A DNA stretch of 64,000 nucleotides from an uncultured Acetatifactor sp. (GTDB lineage Bacteria; Bacillota; Clostridia; Lachnospirales; Lachnospiraceae). Under the pieces are notes generated by a model that ran no database searches, had not been told where the DNA came from, and saw nothing but the letters and a program-made list of their open reading frames with translations. The position numbers were made by a program, and so were the translations under genes. This document shows positions 7,873-16,779 of this stretch, piece after piece; positions within the stretch are counted from its first letter, which is position 1; every line of letters begins with the position of its first letter. Location: positions 1 to 64,000 of the forward strand of contig CAJUJN010000011.1 of NCBI GenBank assembly GCA_910586775.1, read 5' to 3'.

Positions 7873-9258
7873 GTGATACATCAATATAAAAGCAACGGAT
7901 ACAACATAGTAATGGACGTGAACAGCGGCTCCATCCATGTGGTGGATGATGTAGTGTATGATATTATCCCTCTGGTGGAGGAACTGACCGGCGAGGGTGT
8001 GAAAGACTTCGACGCTGTCAAGGAGGCATTGACAGGCCGGGCCGACCTTTCTTATTCGGAAGAGATTCTGTCGGAAGCACTGGGGGAGGTGCTGGAGTTG
8101 GAAGCGGCCGGGCAGTTGTTTGCCCCCGATATCTACGAGAATTATGTCTACGACTTTAAGAAGCGGCAGACAGTGGTAAAGGCACTGTGCTTTCACATAG
8201 CCCATGACTGTAACCTTGCCTGCAAATACTGCTTTGCGGAAGAAGGGGAATATCACGGGCGTCGTGCTCTGATGAGCCTGGAAGTGGGGAAAAAGGCGTT
8301 GGACTTTCTGGTGGCAAATTCGGGCAACCGGATCAATCTGGAGGTGGACTTCTTCGGAGGAGAGCCTCTGATGAACTGGCAGGTGGTAAAGGAGCTGGTG
8401 GCGTACGGCAGGAGTCTGGAAGAGCCGAACAACAAGAAGTTCCGCTTTACGCTGACCACCAACGGCGTGCTGCTGAACGACGAGATCCTGGAATTTGCCA
8501 ATCGAGAGATGGCGAACATTGTCCTGAGCATTGACGGTCGTAAGGAAATCCATGATAAAATGCGTCCTTTCCGCGGCGGCCAGGGAAGCTATGACCTGAT
8601 CGTGCCGAAATTTCAGAAGGTGGCGGAGAGCAGAGGACAGGAGAGATATTATGTCCGCGGCACCTTTACGCACAATAATCTGGACTTTTCCAAAGATGTG
8701 CTGCATCTGGCGGATCTGGGCTTTGAGCAGATATCCGTGGAGCCGGTGGTGGCAGGGCCGGAGGACGATTATGCCATCACGGAAGCGGACCTTCCTGTGC
8801 TGATGGAGGAATACGACACACTGGCCAGGGAGATGGTGAAACGAAGAAAAGAGGGAAAAGCATTCAACTTTTTCCATTTTATGATAGATTTGGAAGGCGG
8901 CCCCTGTGTGGCAAAACGTCTTTCAGGCTGCGGTTCCGGGACAGAATATCTGGCCGTGACTCCCTGGGGTGACCTGTATCCATGCCACCAGTTTGTGGGA
9001 AATGAGAAGTTCCTCATGGGTAATGTGGAGGAAGGCATCCTCAGAACCGATATCCGGGACGAGTTCAAATGCTGCAATGTCTATGCAAAAGAAAAATGTC
9101 GGAAATGCTTTGCAAAATTCTACTGCAGCGGCGGCTGTGCGGCCAACGCCTACAATTTCCATGGCAATATCAACGATGCCTATGACGTGGGCTGCGAACT
9201 GGAGCGAAAACGCGTGGAATGCGCCATCATGCTGAAGGTGGCGGAGGCGGAATTATAA
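7873..9258 (+). CDS. scfB: SCIFF maturase, radical SAM/SPASM enzyme
   Basis: A 461-residue protein starting at GTG 7873 with an AAAGGGA site upstream. Residues near 110-125 hold the radical-SAM cluster motif C-x3-C-x2-C (HDCNLACKYCFAEE), which binds the [4Fe-4S] cluster that cleaves S-adenosylmethionine. An N-terminal segment of about 100 residues fits the peptide-binding RRE-like region. The C-terminal SPASM part is rich in Cys (GGPCVAKRLSGCGSG, CCNVYAKEKCRKC, YCSGGCAANAYN), binding auxiliary clusters. Biochemically studied relatives such as CteB and Tte1186 install thioether bonds in the SCIFF peptide. Its adjacency to scfA makes the assignment firm. Confidence 0.95.
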   Translation: MIHQYKSNGYNIVMDVNSGSIHVVDDVVYDIIPLVEELTGEGVKDFDAVKEALTGRADLSYSEEILSEALGEVLELEAAGQLFAPDIYENYVYDFKKRQTVVKALCFHIAHDCNLACKYCFAEEGEYHGRRALMSLEVGKKALDFLVANSGNRINLEVDFFGGEPLMNWQVVKELVAYGRSLEEPNNKKFRFTLTTNGVLLNDEILEFANREMANIVLSIDGRKEIHDKMRPFRGGQGSYDLIVPKFQKVAESRGQERYYVRGTFTHNNLDFSKDVLHLADLGFEQISVEPVVAGPEDDYAITEADLPVLMEEYDTLAREMVKRRKEGKAFNFFHFMIDLEGGPCVAKRLSGCGSGTEYLAVTPWGDLYPCHQFVGNEKFLMGNVEEGILRTDIRDEFKCCNVYAKEKCRKCFAKFYCSGGCAANAYNFHGNINDAYDVGCELERKRVECAIMLKVAEAEL

Positions 9259-9355
9259 AGTCGGTAACTGCCCGTATCTGTTCTGCCTGTGCCTGCCTAT
9301 CCAGGTATTGGGAGGTGCAGATACGGAACTCATAATTAAGAAAGGACGAATGACC

Positions 9356-11617
9356 ATGAAAAAGAACAAAGCAATCGTAGTGCTGCTTTGTATCCTTCTG
9401 ATTCTGGCAGGTGTCACTTATGTTGACATTTTCGGGGTGAATCCGGAGGGCGACGGCAGCGCTTCGGATATCAACCTGGGCCTGGACCTGGCAGGAGGCG
9501 TCAGCATTACGTATCAGGTGGTGGGAGATGAAACGCCCAGTTCCACCGACATGAGCGACACCATCGCCAAGCTTCAGAAACGTGTGGAAGGCTACAGCAC
9601 GGAAGCAATTGTGTATCAGGAAGGCTCCGACAGAATTAACATCGAGATTCCCGGAGTCAGTGATGCCAATGCAATCCTTCAGGAGCTGGGCAGGCCCGGC
9701 ACACTGTATTTTATTTCCCAGACAGACCCGGACGGCAATCTGAACTACAGCCAGCAGACGGTTCAGAACGCAGACGGCACCTACGGAGTCGGGTATGTCC
9801 TGACGAAATCCATCGACGAGCTGCTGGAGAACGGTTCTATCCTGGTACAGGGTACGGATGTGAGCAATGCCCAGGCAGGCAGCGTACAGACACAGATGGG
9901 TTCCGAATTTGTGGTAAGCCTTACCATGACGGAAGAAGGTAAGGAGAAATTCCGGCAGGCGACTGAGAATGCCTACAGCAAGGGTGAGAGCCTTGCCATC
10001 TATTATGACGGAAATATTATCAGCGCACCCAGCGTGAATGTGGTGATTACGGACGGCAGCGCCCAGATTTCTCCCATGGAGTCCTATGAGAGGGCAGAGA
10101 ACCTGGCATCCACTATCCGCATCGGCGGATTGAAGCTGGAGTTGGAGGAGCTCCATTCCAAGGTTGTGGGTGCGCAGCTTGGCGTGGAAGCCATTGATAC
10201 CAGTCTGAAGGCAGGCGCTATCGGTCTGGCCATAGTGGTGGTATTTATGATCGTGATATACCTGATTCCCGGAGTGGCTTCCGCCATTGCTTTGCTGGCT
10301 TATGTGGCGTTGGTAATCCTTCTGCTGAATGGCTTTGACATGACTCTGACGCTGTCCGGTGTGGCCGGTATTATTCTGTCCATCGGTATGGCAGTTGACG
10401 CAAACGTGATTATTTTTGCACGTATCCGCGAAGAGCTTGCCACCGGCAAGACTGTCCGCAACGCGATTAAGATTGGTTTTGACAGGGCATTGTCCGCCAT
10501 TATTGACGGTAACATCACCACCCTGATTGCGGCAGGTGTGTTGCTTCTGTTAGGACCTGGTACTGTAAAGGGCTTTGCACAGACGCTGGCACTCGGTATT
10601 GTGCTTTCCATGTTTACGGCACTGGTAGTGACCAGATATCTGCTTTATGCTTTTTATGCACTGGGGCTGAAGAGAGAAAAACTCTACGGTGTGGGCAAAG
10701 AGCATAAAGTACTGAATATTCTTTCGAAAAAGGGTATATTTTTCGGTATTTCCGTTGCAGTGATTGCGGCAGGATTTGTGGTGATGGGCGTAAATAAAGC
10801 TGGTTCCGGAGACGCGTTGAATTACAGCCTGGAGTTCAAGGGCGGTACCGCTACCACAGTTACTTTCCAGGAAGCCATGACTCTGGAAAAAGCTACTGCG
10901 GATGTGGTTCCCCGTATTGAAGAGATTACAGGCAGTTCCGTTCAGGTTCAGACGGTGCAGGATTCCAATGAGGTTATCTTTAAGACCAATTCCCTCAGCG
11001 TTGAGCAGAGGACGGCTTTGAACCAGATGTTTGTGGATAATTTCGGTGTGGATGAGAAGCTGATTACTTCCGAGACTATCAGTTCTACCATCAGTGACGA
11101 GATGAAATCGGATACTATCATTGCAGTGCTGGTTGCCATTGTCTGCATGCTGGTTTATATCCGCATCCGTTTCAGTGATATCCGGTTCGGTGTCAGCAGC
11201 ATCATCGCGCTGCTTCACGATGTGTTGGTGGTGCTTGCATTCTATGCAGTGGCAAGGGTATCCGTGAGCAACACCTTTGTGGCGTGTATGCTGACTATTG
11301 TCGGTTATTCCATCAATGCCACCATCGTTATCTTTGACCGTATCCGCGAGAATATGGCAGGGATGACCCACAAGGATGACCTGAAGGAGATTGTGAACAA
11401 GAGTATTACACAGACCATGTCGAGAAGTATTTTTACTTCCCTGACTACCTTCATCATGGTAGCTGTGCTGTATATCCTGGGTGTTACCAGCATCCGTGAT
11501 TTCGCGCTGCCTCTGATGGTAGGCATCATCTGCGGTGCATACTCCTCCATCTGTCTGGCGGGCAGCCTGTGGTATATCTTCCGCATTAAATTTGCGCCGA
11601 AGAAAAAAGAGAATTAA
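9356..11617 (+). CDS. secDF: Fused protein translocase subunit SecDF
   Basis: About 753 residues combining SecD and SecF in one chain. SecD begins with a membrane helix (MKKNKAIVVLLCILLILAG), has the large extracellular P1-type domain with DLAGGVSITYQV, then membrane helices with the conserved ILSIGMAVDANVIIFARIREE motif. SecF begins near residue 455 with ALNYSLEFKGGT and has the paired motif TIVGYSINATIVIFDRIRENM. The complex uses proton motive force to pull exported proteins. ATG 9356 is preferred over 9308 because AAAGGA at 9341-9346 is well spaced from it and upstream codons are not conserved-looking. SCIFF genes commonly sit next to secDF in Clostridia. Confidence 0.95.
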   Translation: MKKNKAIVVLLCILLILAGVTYVDIFGVNPEGDGSASDINLGLDLAGGVSITYQVVGDETPSSTDMSDTIAKLQKRVEGYSTEAIVYQEGSDRINIEIPGVSDANAILQELGRPGTLYFISQTDPDGNLNYSQQTVQNADGTYGVGYVLTKSIDELLENGSILVQGTDVSNAQAGSVQTQMGSEFVVSLTMTEEGKEKFRQATENAYSKGESLAIYYDGNIISAPSVNVVITDGSAQISPMESYERAENLASTIRIGGLKLELEELHSKVVGAQLGVEAIDTSLKAGAIGLAIVVVFMIVIYLIPGVASAIALLAYVALVILLLNGFDMTLTLSGVAGIILSIGMAVDANVIIFARIREELATGKTVRNAIKIGFDRALSAIIDGNITTLIAAGVLLLLGPGTVKGFAQTLALGIVLSMFTALVVTRYLLYAFYALGLKREKLYGVGKEHKVLNILSKKGIFFGISVAVIAAGFVVMGVNKAGSGDALNYSLEFKGGTATTVTFQEAMTLEKATADVVPRIEEITGSSVQVQTVQDSNEVIFKTNSLSVEQRTALNQMFVDNFGVDEKLITSETISSTISDEMKSDTIIAVLVAIVCMLVYIRIRFSDIRFGVSSIIALLHDVLVVLAFYAVARVSVSNTFVACMLTIVGYSINATIVIFDRIRENMAGMTHKDDLKEIVNKSITQTMSRSIFTSLTTFIMVAVLYILGVTSIRDFALPLMVGIICGAYSSICLAGSLWYIFRIKFAPKKKEN

Positions 11618-11646
11618 GAGAAGACAGCAAAATAGAATTGTAAAGG

Positions 11647-11746
11647 GGCTGTCGGGAAATAGCATTCAAATACAATATATCGTGGTGTTTTTCAAGGTAT
11701 CACGATATGTATTGTAGGAACGCGATTGTTTCCCGGCAGCCTTTTT
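11647..11746 (+). terminator. Long hairpin terminator after secDF
   Basis: GGCTGTCGGGAAA at 11647-11659 pairs with TTTCCCGGCAGCC at 11729-11741 (13 bp, one G-U), followed by TTTTT. Inside, ATACAATATATCGTG pairs with the arm near 11701-11715, so nearly the whole 95 bases can fold into one extended structure. Confidence 0.8.
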
Positions 11747-11800
11747 ACATGGAAAGAGTTCAGGCGGTAATCCGGAGAAAATATTTTCTGCTGGTATGTC

Positions 11801-11849
11801 TGTTTACAAAGTAGACAGAATGTGGTATTATATGTTTACGATGTAGACA
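11801..11849 (+). promoter_or_regulatory. Promoter with paired BlaI/MecI-type operators
   Basis: TTTACA (11803-11808), a 17-base spacer and TATTAT (11826-11831) form a promoter. Two near-identical 17-bp boxes overlap it: TGTTTACAAAGTAGACA at 11801-11817 and TGTTTACGATGTAGACA at 11833-11849. Each is an imperfect palindrome, as expected for a dimeric BlaI-family repressor. The gene for such a repressor starts about 290 bp downstream, so autoregulation is likely. A weaker similar box is at 12019-12035. Confidence 0.65.
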
Positions 11850-12129
11850 ATGCTGCATAACTATAGTAAATCACATTAGTTCTTGCGCCAGTTTGCCTGG
11901 AAAACGTATACTCCACGATATCCGCAAAGTATCCGGATACAGTAAGAAATGTCATTTACGATATGATGCTGTGCTCGTGAGCTTATGCAGCTGCGTTTTC
12001 CGTGCCATGTTGCGGAAATGTTTACTTGTGCTACATTTATGTTGGCATGTGTTTTTCATGGTAAGTATAAAACAGGAAACTATAAAACAGGAAACTATAC
12101 AGAGATATTGACTTTGAATGACAGGGGGC
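11850..12129. other. Long untranslated leader before the BlaI gene
   Basis: About 280 bp between promoter and gene. It contains a direct repeat of about 15 bp (ATAAAACAGGAAACTA near 12067-12098) and a possible third operator. The open frame at 11893-12111 has no ribosome binding site and an unconvincing sequence, so I see no gene here. Confidence 0.5.
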
Positions 12130-12135
12130 ATGTTT

Positions 12136-12513
12136 ATGAAAGCGTTAAGTGAAGCAGAATGGAATATAATGGAAAGCCTTTGGGAGTATTCACCCAAAGT
12201 AGGAAGCCAGATTACGGCGGATATGGTGACGAGGACGGGATGGAGCAGAAGCACCACGCTGACCATGCTGAAGCGGATGAGCGAGAAGGGGCTGATCGCC
12301 TGTGAAGATAATGGCCGGATGCGGACATAAATTCCGCTGATTGAGCGTGAGGATGCTGTAAAGAAAGAGACAGAGAGCTTTCTGAAGAGGGTATACCACG
12401 GCAGCATCAGCATGCTGGTAAGCGGTTTCGTGGAAAGGCAGAGACTGAGCCAGGAGGAACTGGCGGAGCTTAGGGAGATTTTAGACAGGGCAGAGGAAGA
12501 GCGGTATGAGTGA
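12136..12513 (+). pseudogene. BlaI/MecI-family repressor with in-frame stop
   Basis: ATG 12136 follows AGGGGG and gives MKALSEAEWNIMESLW, the usual start of the winged-helix BlaI domain, with the recognition helix in TRTGWSRSTTLTMLKRM. After GRMRT a TAA at 12328-12330 interrupts the frame. The same frame then continues as IPLIEREDAVKKETESFLKRV to a stop at 12511-12513, which is the family's dimerisation domain. In relatives this position is usually Tyr, so one base change (TAT or TAC to TAA) explains the break. The product would be a DNA-binding domain without its dimer interface unless the stop is read through. The end overlaps the M56 gene start by 8 bases. Confidence 0.85.
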
Positions 12514-15085
12514 ATGGATTATAACTTCAAGCATATTGATACTGATGATTATCGGGATACGTGCCTGTTTTAAAAACAAGATCGCTCTGCGGGCGAGATA
12601 TGCATTGTGGCTTGTGGTGGCTCTGCGGCTGTTGGTTCCGCTGTCTTTTTCGGAGAGTAGCTTCAGTGTGTTGAATTTACTTGATTGGGAGGAAGATGCG
12701 AAAGGTCAGGCCGGAATGGCGGCGGAGTCGGAAGATGCGGAACGGCAGGCCGGAATGGCGGCGGAGTCGGAAGATGCGGAACGGCAGGTCGGAATGGCGG
12801 CGGAGTCGGAAGACGCGGAATGGCAGGTCGGAATGGCGTCAGAGGCGGAGGCACTGGGAGAACGCGGAAACATTACGATCGGAGGGAAATTGCATGAGGA
12901 ATTTCCCGGGGAAGAAGCCGGCAGGGTAAATGTGCAGAACAATGATATGGCATCCGATACTGCCGGAGCTGAAACGGATAATCATTACGGAGCAGAGGGG
13001 ATGGGCACAGCATCTTCTGCTGTTATGCCTGAGGCAGACAGCCTCTCCGATATACGGAAAGAGGATGGGAGTACAGGTGGTCTGCACTTTAGCTGGAAAA
13101 CGGTATTATTCTGTGTCTGGGGAGTGAGCGTTGCCGCCGTTGCCGGCATCGTGCTGTCGATCAATCAGAATTACCGCAGGCGAATATACGGCTCCCGCAC
13201 CAGGTACAGGTCGAGAGTAAGGAGCAGGCTGCCGGTGTATATTACTTCGGAAGTGCTCACGCCATGCATGTTTGGTTTTCTTCATCCGGCAGTGTACCTG
13301 ACACCGGGAATAGAAGGAGACGATAAAGCACTCAGATATGTGCTGTACCATGAGAATACTCATTACAGGCACAGAGACAATCTATGGGCGCTGGTACGGG
13401 TGGCCTGTGTATGCCTGCACTGGTACAATCCTCTGGTGTGGCTGGCAGCGGAGCTGTCCCGGCAGGACTGTGAGCTGGCATGTGACGAGACGACGTTGAA
13501 ACTGTTGGACGAGGAAGAGCGGATTGATTATGGGAGGACTTTGCTTGACTTCAGCGTACAAAGCGACGCGCTGCCCGGCGGGTTGCAGCTGTCTACCGCT
13601 GTAGCCGGCGGAAAGAAGCAGATAAAGGAAAGACTGATGATGATTGTAAGCCGTCCCAGGAGACCATTCGGTGCGCTGGCAATGACAATGGCGCTTGTTT
13701 TGCTGGTTTCGGCTTTTACCTTTACGGGTAAGGTGAACGGGCAGGAATCCGGGAAGGCGTCGGCAGAGGCAGAATCGGAGAGCGCATTTTCAGACGATGA
13801 GGCAGTTTACAGGAATGGAGATATGTCAGATGGCAGCGTTGGTATCGCGCAGGGCAGTGTCAGCAACACATCCATTGTTCCGGTGGATCTGAAGGATGGA
13901 AAGGATTATACACTGAAAATTGTATGGGAGGATGAAAAAGACGGCGAAGAATATCAGATCGAACGAGTGGAATTAAACTGGATTCATGATAAAACAGAGG
14001 AGACGGTGCAGTCTATAAGCCTGGATGACGTAAGGGTTCTATATACCATTCCTTTACAGGACATCAGAGAAAATAACGGGCAAATGTGGTCTTATGCGCC
14101 GGAAAAGACGGCCCTGTACGCGAAAGCTTTATGCACTGCGGAAGATTTGCCGAACTATACTGCGGGGACTTTCCTGGATGAGGGAGGCAGGGGGGCTCTG
14201 GCGGGATTGTGTGACGGCGGCCTTGTGGTGGAGGATCTGAATTTTGACGGCTATCAGGATTTTTGTCTCCGGGGCAGAGGAGACGGGGAAAATATTCCGT
14301 ATTATTGCTATCTGTGGTATCCGGAAGAAAGGCAGTTTGTACCCGGCTATATGGTACCCAATCTTCGCGCGGACAGTGAAGAGAAGCTGATCGTGAGCAC
14401 CACCACGGACGGAGAAAATGTATATTCGACAAAATATTATCGATTTGATGAGAATAATACATTGCATATGATCCGTTATGTGGAGAAGAATACGGCTCAG
14501 GATGCATTTTTGCCGGATTTGGATTTGACGTACTGTGAGACCAGTTATTCTTTGCCGGCGGTGGATGAATGGGATTATGGCACCCGTTATGGGGGAGCGC
14601 TGACGGAACGATTTGTCAACCTGGCAAAACAGGCGCTGACGGAGCTTTATGAGTGGAGCGGCACGAAGCTGGAGACGGTGTGTTTTACGGTAATGGATGG
14701 CGGTGAAGTGGTTTTTGGAAATACTCCGAAGGATATCAGTGCTTCCAGGGTTTTTTATTACAGATGTTATGGGGAGCAGGCAGGCTTTGAAAACTGGATC
14801 AGGAGCATGACGCTGGCTACGGAGCGGGTGGTGTGGTTTTCGCCGGTGACTCAGTGGAATGTCCCGGAGAATCTGGCGCATATGACGAACGAGGAAGTCG
14901 TGTTATGGTATTTTGCGCGTTCTGCATTGACGGAGGGCGAGACCGCAGAGATTATTGAAGAGACCTATGAAAATACCTATGTTATCAGGACAGCGGCCGG
15001 AAACTATTATGAGATGGAAATACATCCTGTAACCAGGGAAATCAGCAATATTTACGGGCCATACGACGATTTTCCGAACCATTGA
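12506..15085 (+). CDS. BlaR1/MecR1-like M56 family sensor metallopeptidase
   Basis: An 859-residue protein. It starts inside the end of the BlaI gene (ATGAGTGA overlap), so translation is coupled. N-terminal membrane helices are interrupted by an acidic extracytoplasmic or loop insertion of about 150 residues with 13-residue repeats (residues 68-119). HENTH with Zn ligands His282 and His286, plus the downstream ELACDE, is the M56 peptidase signature. A further helix near residue 390-405 leads to a C-terminal region of about 450 residues. That region lacks an obvious penicillin-binding SxxK domain of the BlaR1 type, so the sensed ligand is uncertain. In this family the peptidase inactivates the partner repressor on ligand binding. 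Confidence 0.85.
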   Translation: MSEWIITSSILILMIIGIRACFKNKIALRARYALWLVVALRLLVPLSFSESSFSVLNLLDWEEDAKGQAGMAAESEDAERQAGMAAESEDAERQVGMAAESEDAEWQVGMASEAEALGERGNITIGGKLHEEFPGEEAGRVNVQNNDMASDTAGAETDNHYGAEGMGTASSAVMPEADSLSDIRKEDGSTGGLHFSWKTVLFCVWGVSVAAVAGIVLSINQNYRRRIYGSRTRYRSRVRSRLPVYITSEVLTPCMFGFLHPAVYLTPGIEGDDKALRYVLYHENTHYRHRDNLWALVRVACVCLHWYNPLVWLAAELSRQDCELACDETTLKLLDEEERIDYGRTLLDFSVQSDALPGGLQLSTAVAGGKKQIKERLMMIVSRPRRPFGALAMTMALVLLVSAFTFTGKVNGQESGKASAEAESESAFSDDEAVYRNGDMSDGSVGIAQGSVSNTSIVPVDLKDGKDYTLKIVWEDEKDGEEYQIERVELNWIHDKTEETVQSISLDDVRVLYTIPLQDIRENNGQMWSYAPEKTALYAKALCTAEDLPNYTAGTFLDEGGRGALAGLCDGGLVVEDLNFDGYQDFCLRGRGDGENIPYYCYLWYPEERQFVPGYMVPNLRADSEEKLIVSTTTDGENVYSTKYYRFDENNTLHMIRYVEKNTAQDAFLPDLDLTYCETSYSLPAVDEWDYGTRYGGALTERFVNLAKQALTELYEWSGTKLETVCFTVMDGGEVVFGNTPKDISASRVFYYRCYGEQAGFENWIRSMTLATERVVWFSPVTQWNVPENLAHMTNEEVVLWYFARSALTEGETAEIIEETYENTYVIRTAAGNYYEMEIHPVTREISNIYGPYDDFPNH
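12707..12862 (+). repeat. 39-bp tandem repeat inside the M56 gene
   Basis: Four units of 39 bp start at 12707, 12746, 12785 and 12824, the last degenerate. They encode QAGMAAESEDAER-like 13-residue blocks. Units 1 and 2 are identical or nearly so, consistent with recent slippage and possible length variation between strains. Confidence 0.85.
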
Positions 15086-15400
15086 CGGGATATATCTGTA
15101 TCTGTCTTGCGGCATTTATATGTCTGAGCATATACGCTCTCATGTTATACCTTTGTGTTGATGTTTCATATACAGTATAAAAGCGGGCAATTTATACCCA
15201 CAAACGCAAATAATTGCCGCATGCAAAGTATAATGAGTGAACGCATCGGCAATCCAGAGCTGAAAGCGGCAATTAAACGCGTTCACGAGTATAACAAATA
15301 TATTGTGTTGCGGCAGAAGACAGCTGTGAACAGATTGAACCGTGGCGTGAAATATGTACGGAAGCCGGATATTTTGCAGGTTTGCAGGCAGGAGAAGCGA
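15086..15400. other. Intergenic region before duplicated leader
   Basis: About 315 bp. The frame opening at 15155 has no ribosome binding site until the leader ORF at 15401, and I see no gene or clear terminator. A copy of the sequence GTACGGAAGCCGGATATTTT begins at about 15357 and recurs near 15456. Confidence 0.4.
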
Positions 15401-15575
15401 ATGAAAAAGAATCTGAGTAAACTCGGGATTTTGTGTGTTGCTGTGACTATGGTATGTACGGAAGCCGGATATTTTGCAGGCAGGAGAGGTGAATGAAAAC
15501 GAATTTGAGTAAAATCGGGATATTGTGCATTGCTGTGACTGTGTTGGGAGGGTGCGGTAAAGAAAGCGGGACGGG
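15357..15575 (+). repeat. Imperfect tandem duplication of lipoprotein ribosome site and signal peptide
   Basis: About 100 bp beginning GTACGGAAGCCGGATATTTT is repeated with a small indel and some base changes. Each copy contains a ribosome binding site (GGAGAAGCGA or GGAGAGGTGA), an ATG and the start of a signal peptide (MKKNLSKLGILCVAVTM or MKTNLSKIGILCIAVTV). The first copy reads into the second and stops there. Confidence 0.8.
15401..15496 (+). CDS. 31-residue duplicated leader peptide
   Basis: ATG 15401 has a GGAG site and encodes MKKNLSKLGILCVAVTMV followed by CTEAGYFAGRRGE and a stop. It is a copy of the downstream lipoprotein's signal sequence without a lipobox. Its TGA overlaps the lipoprotein ATG (ATGA at 15493-15496), so it could act as a translational coupler, or it could be a non-functional by-product of duplication. 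Confidence 0.45.
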   Translation: MKKNLSKLGILCVAVTMVCTEAGYFAGRRGE

Positions 15576-16398
15576 CCTTGAGGACATGCAGATTCCCATA
15601 GTGCCAGGAGGGGAAGACGAAGACTGGAATGGCGCTTCGGGAAGTCATCAGGCGGATGACAGTCAGCCGGAAGTTGGTGATATATCAAGTGAGGACGGAC
15701 AAAGCACAGATCCTGAGAGGGCAGCTGCCCTTGAAGCATATATTACCATTCTGGAAGATATTTTCTTTGAGCAGAAGTTTCCGGGGGACCAGGATTACGG
15801 TTATCAGCCGACTCAGGAGTATGATGTGGCGACGAACCAGTTTGCAGTATATGATATCGACGGAGACGGGAAAGAAGAACTGCTGATTACTTATTCAACG
15901 ACCTATACAGCGGGTCAGGGGGAGCTTGTCTATGGCTTTGACAGTGCCGCAGGGACTGTCACGGAAGAGCTGCGGGCATATCCTCTGCTGACCTATTACG
16001 ACAATGGCGTAGTGGAAGAGAAGATGTCACACAACCATGGCATGGCTCCTGACGGAGACTTCTGGCCGTATATTTTATATCAATATAATGTGCAAACGGA
16101 TCAATATACAGTGATTGCGTCCGTAGATGCCTGGAGCAGAACGTACAGGGAGGAAGATTATGACGGAAATCCGTTCCCGGAGGAGGTGGATGCTGACGGG
16201 GATGGGGTGGTGTATTATACTATGGAAGGCGGGACATATGCTCTGGAAAATCCTTTAGACGGGGCAGAGTATCAGCTTTGGCGGGATTCTTATCTTGAAG
16301 GGGCGCAGCCGGTTAAGGTTCCTTATGTAAAGCTGACGCCGGATAATATCTATGCCTTGGGCACAGGAATATCCGGGGGCGGGCAAAGCGGCCCCTAA
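15493..16398 (+). CDS. Lipoprotein with acidic EF-hand-like segments
   Basis: A 301-residue protein with signal peptide MKTNLSKIGILCIAVTVLGGC; LGGC is a good lipobox with Cys21. A polar linker of about 50 residues precedes the mature domain. VYDIDGDGKEELLI is an EF-hand or VCBS/FG-GAP-type calcium-binding motif, and VDADGDGVVYY is a second acidic loop. It is probably a surface protein of unknown ligand. It lies 400 bp after the M56 sensor gene and may belong to its regulon, though no BlaI operator is seen in front of it. GGAGAGG upstream supports the start. Confidence 0.7.
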   Translation: MKTNLSKIGILCIAVTVLGGCGKESGTGLEDMQIPIVPGGEDEDWNGASGSHQADDSQPEVGDISSEDGQSTDPERAAALEAYITILEDIFFEQKFPGDQDYGYQPTQEYDVATNQFAVYDIDGDGKEELLITYSTTYTAGQGELVYGFDSAAGTVTEELRAYPLLTYYDNGVVEEKMSHNHGMAPDGDFWPYILYQYNVQTDQYTVIASVDAWSRTYREEDYDGNPFPEEVDADGDGVVYYTMEGGTYALENPLDGAEYQLWRDSYLEGAQPVKVPYVKLTPDNIYALGTGISGGGQSGP

Positions 16399-16529
16399 GC
16401 TCGAGGTTCAGGTTATCCTTCTGTGTAATTGAAAATATGAAAATTTGAGCAGCCTGTGCTGTGAAGTCAGGAGTATTTTGTATGCTATGTTGACTTTATG
16501 GCGGGGCTGTTTTTGGAGTTGTGGAACAC

Positions 16530-16571
16530 AAAAAAGTTCGCCTTATGTGCAAGAAAGGCGAACCTTTTTTT
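16530..16571 (+). repeat. Palindromic element, copy A
   Basis: AAAAAAGTTCGCCTT pairs with AAGGCGAACCTTTTTT (one bulge) around ATGTGCAAGA. It resembles a bidirectional terminator. Its reverse complement recurs at 16991-17029 with two differences over about 40 bp, and a more diverged copy lies at 35763-35801. Confidence 0.8.
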
Positions 16572-16750
16572 ATAACATTACTTATTCTATACCATTTATC
16601 CGTACATTGCAAGCGGAATTTTCTCTTTTGCATTTTTTGGCAAAATTGCTGTATTTGCTCGTTATTTCTTTATAAAGACACTACAAAATGCTGCTTTTTT
16701 GACTTTTTCATGACAAATTCACTTATTTTTTAAATGTAATTTAATTTGAA

Positions 16751-16779
16751 AGTATACTATAAAACAAATATTCTCTCAA
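16751..16779 (-). promoter_or_regulatory. Candidate minus-strand promoter inside the inverted-repeat segment
   Basis: On the minus strand TTGAGA (complement of 16774-16779) and TATACT (complement of 16751-16756) are 17 bases apart. It points away from the polymer operon, and there is no minus-strand gene in its path. In AT-rich DNA such matches arise by chance, so this is only suggestive. Confidence 0.3.

Noticed and set aside
10550..11665. 371-codon minus-strand frame opposite secDF
   Set aside because: A shadow of the secDF reading frame with His/Asn-rich translation typical of antisense frames.
11893..12111. 72-codon frame in the BlaI leader
   Set aside because: No ribosome binding site, Cys-rich atypical sequence ending in a direct repeat.
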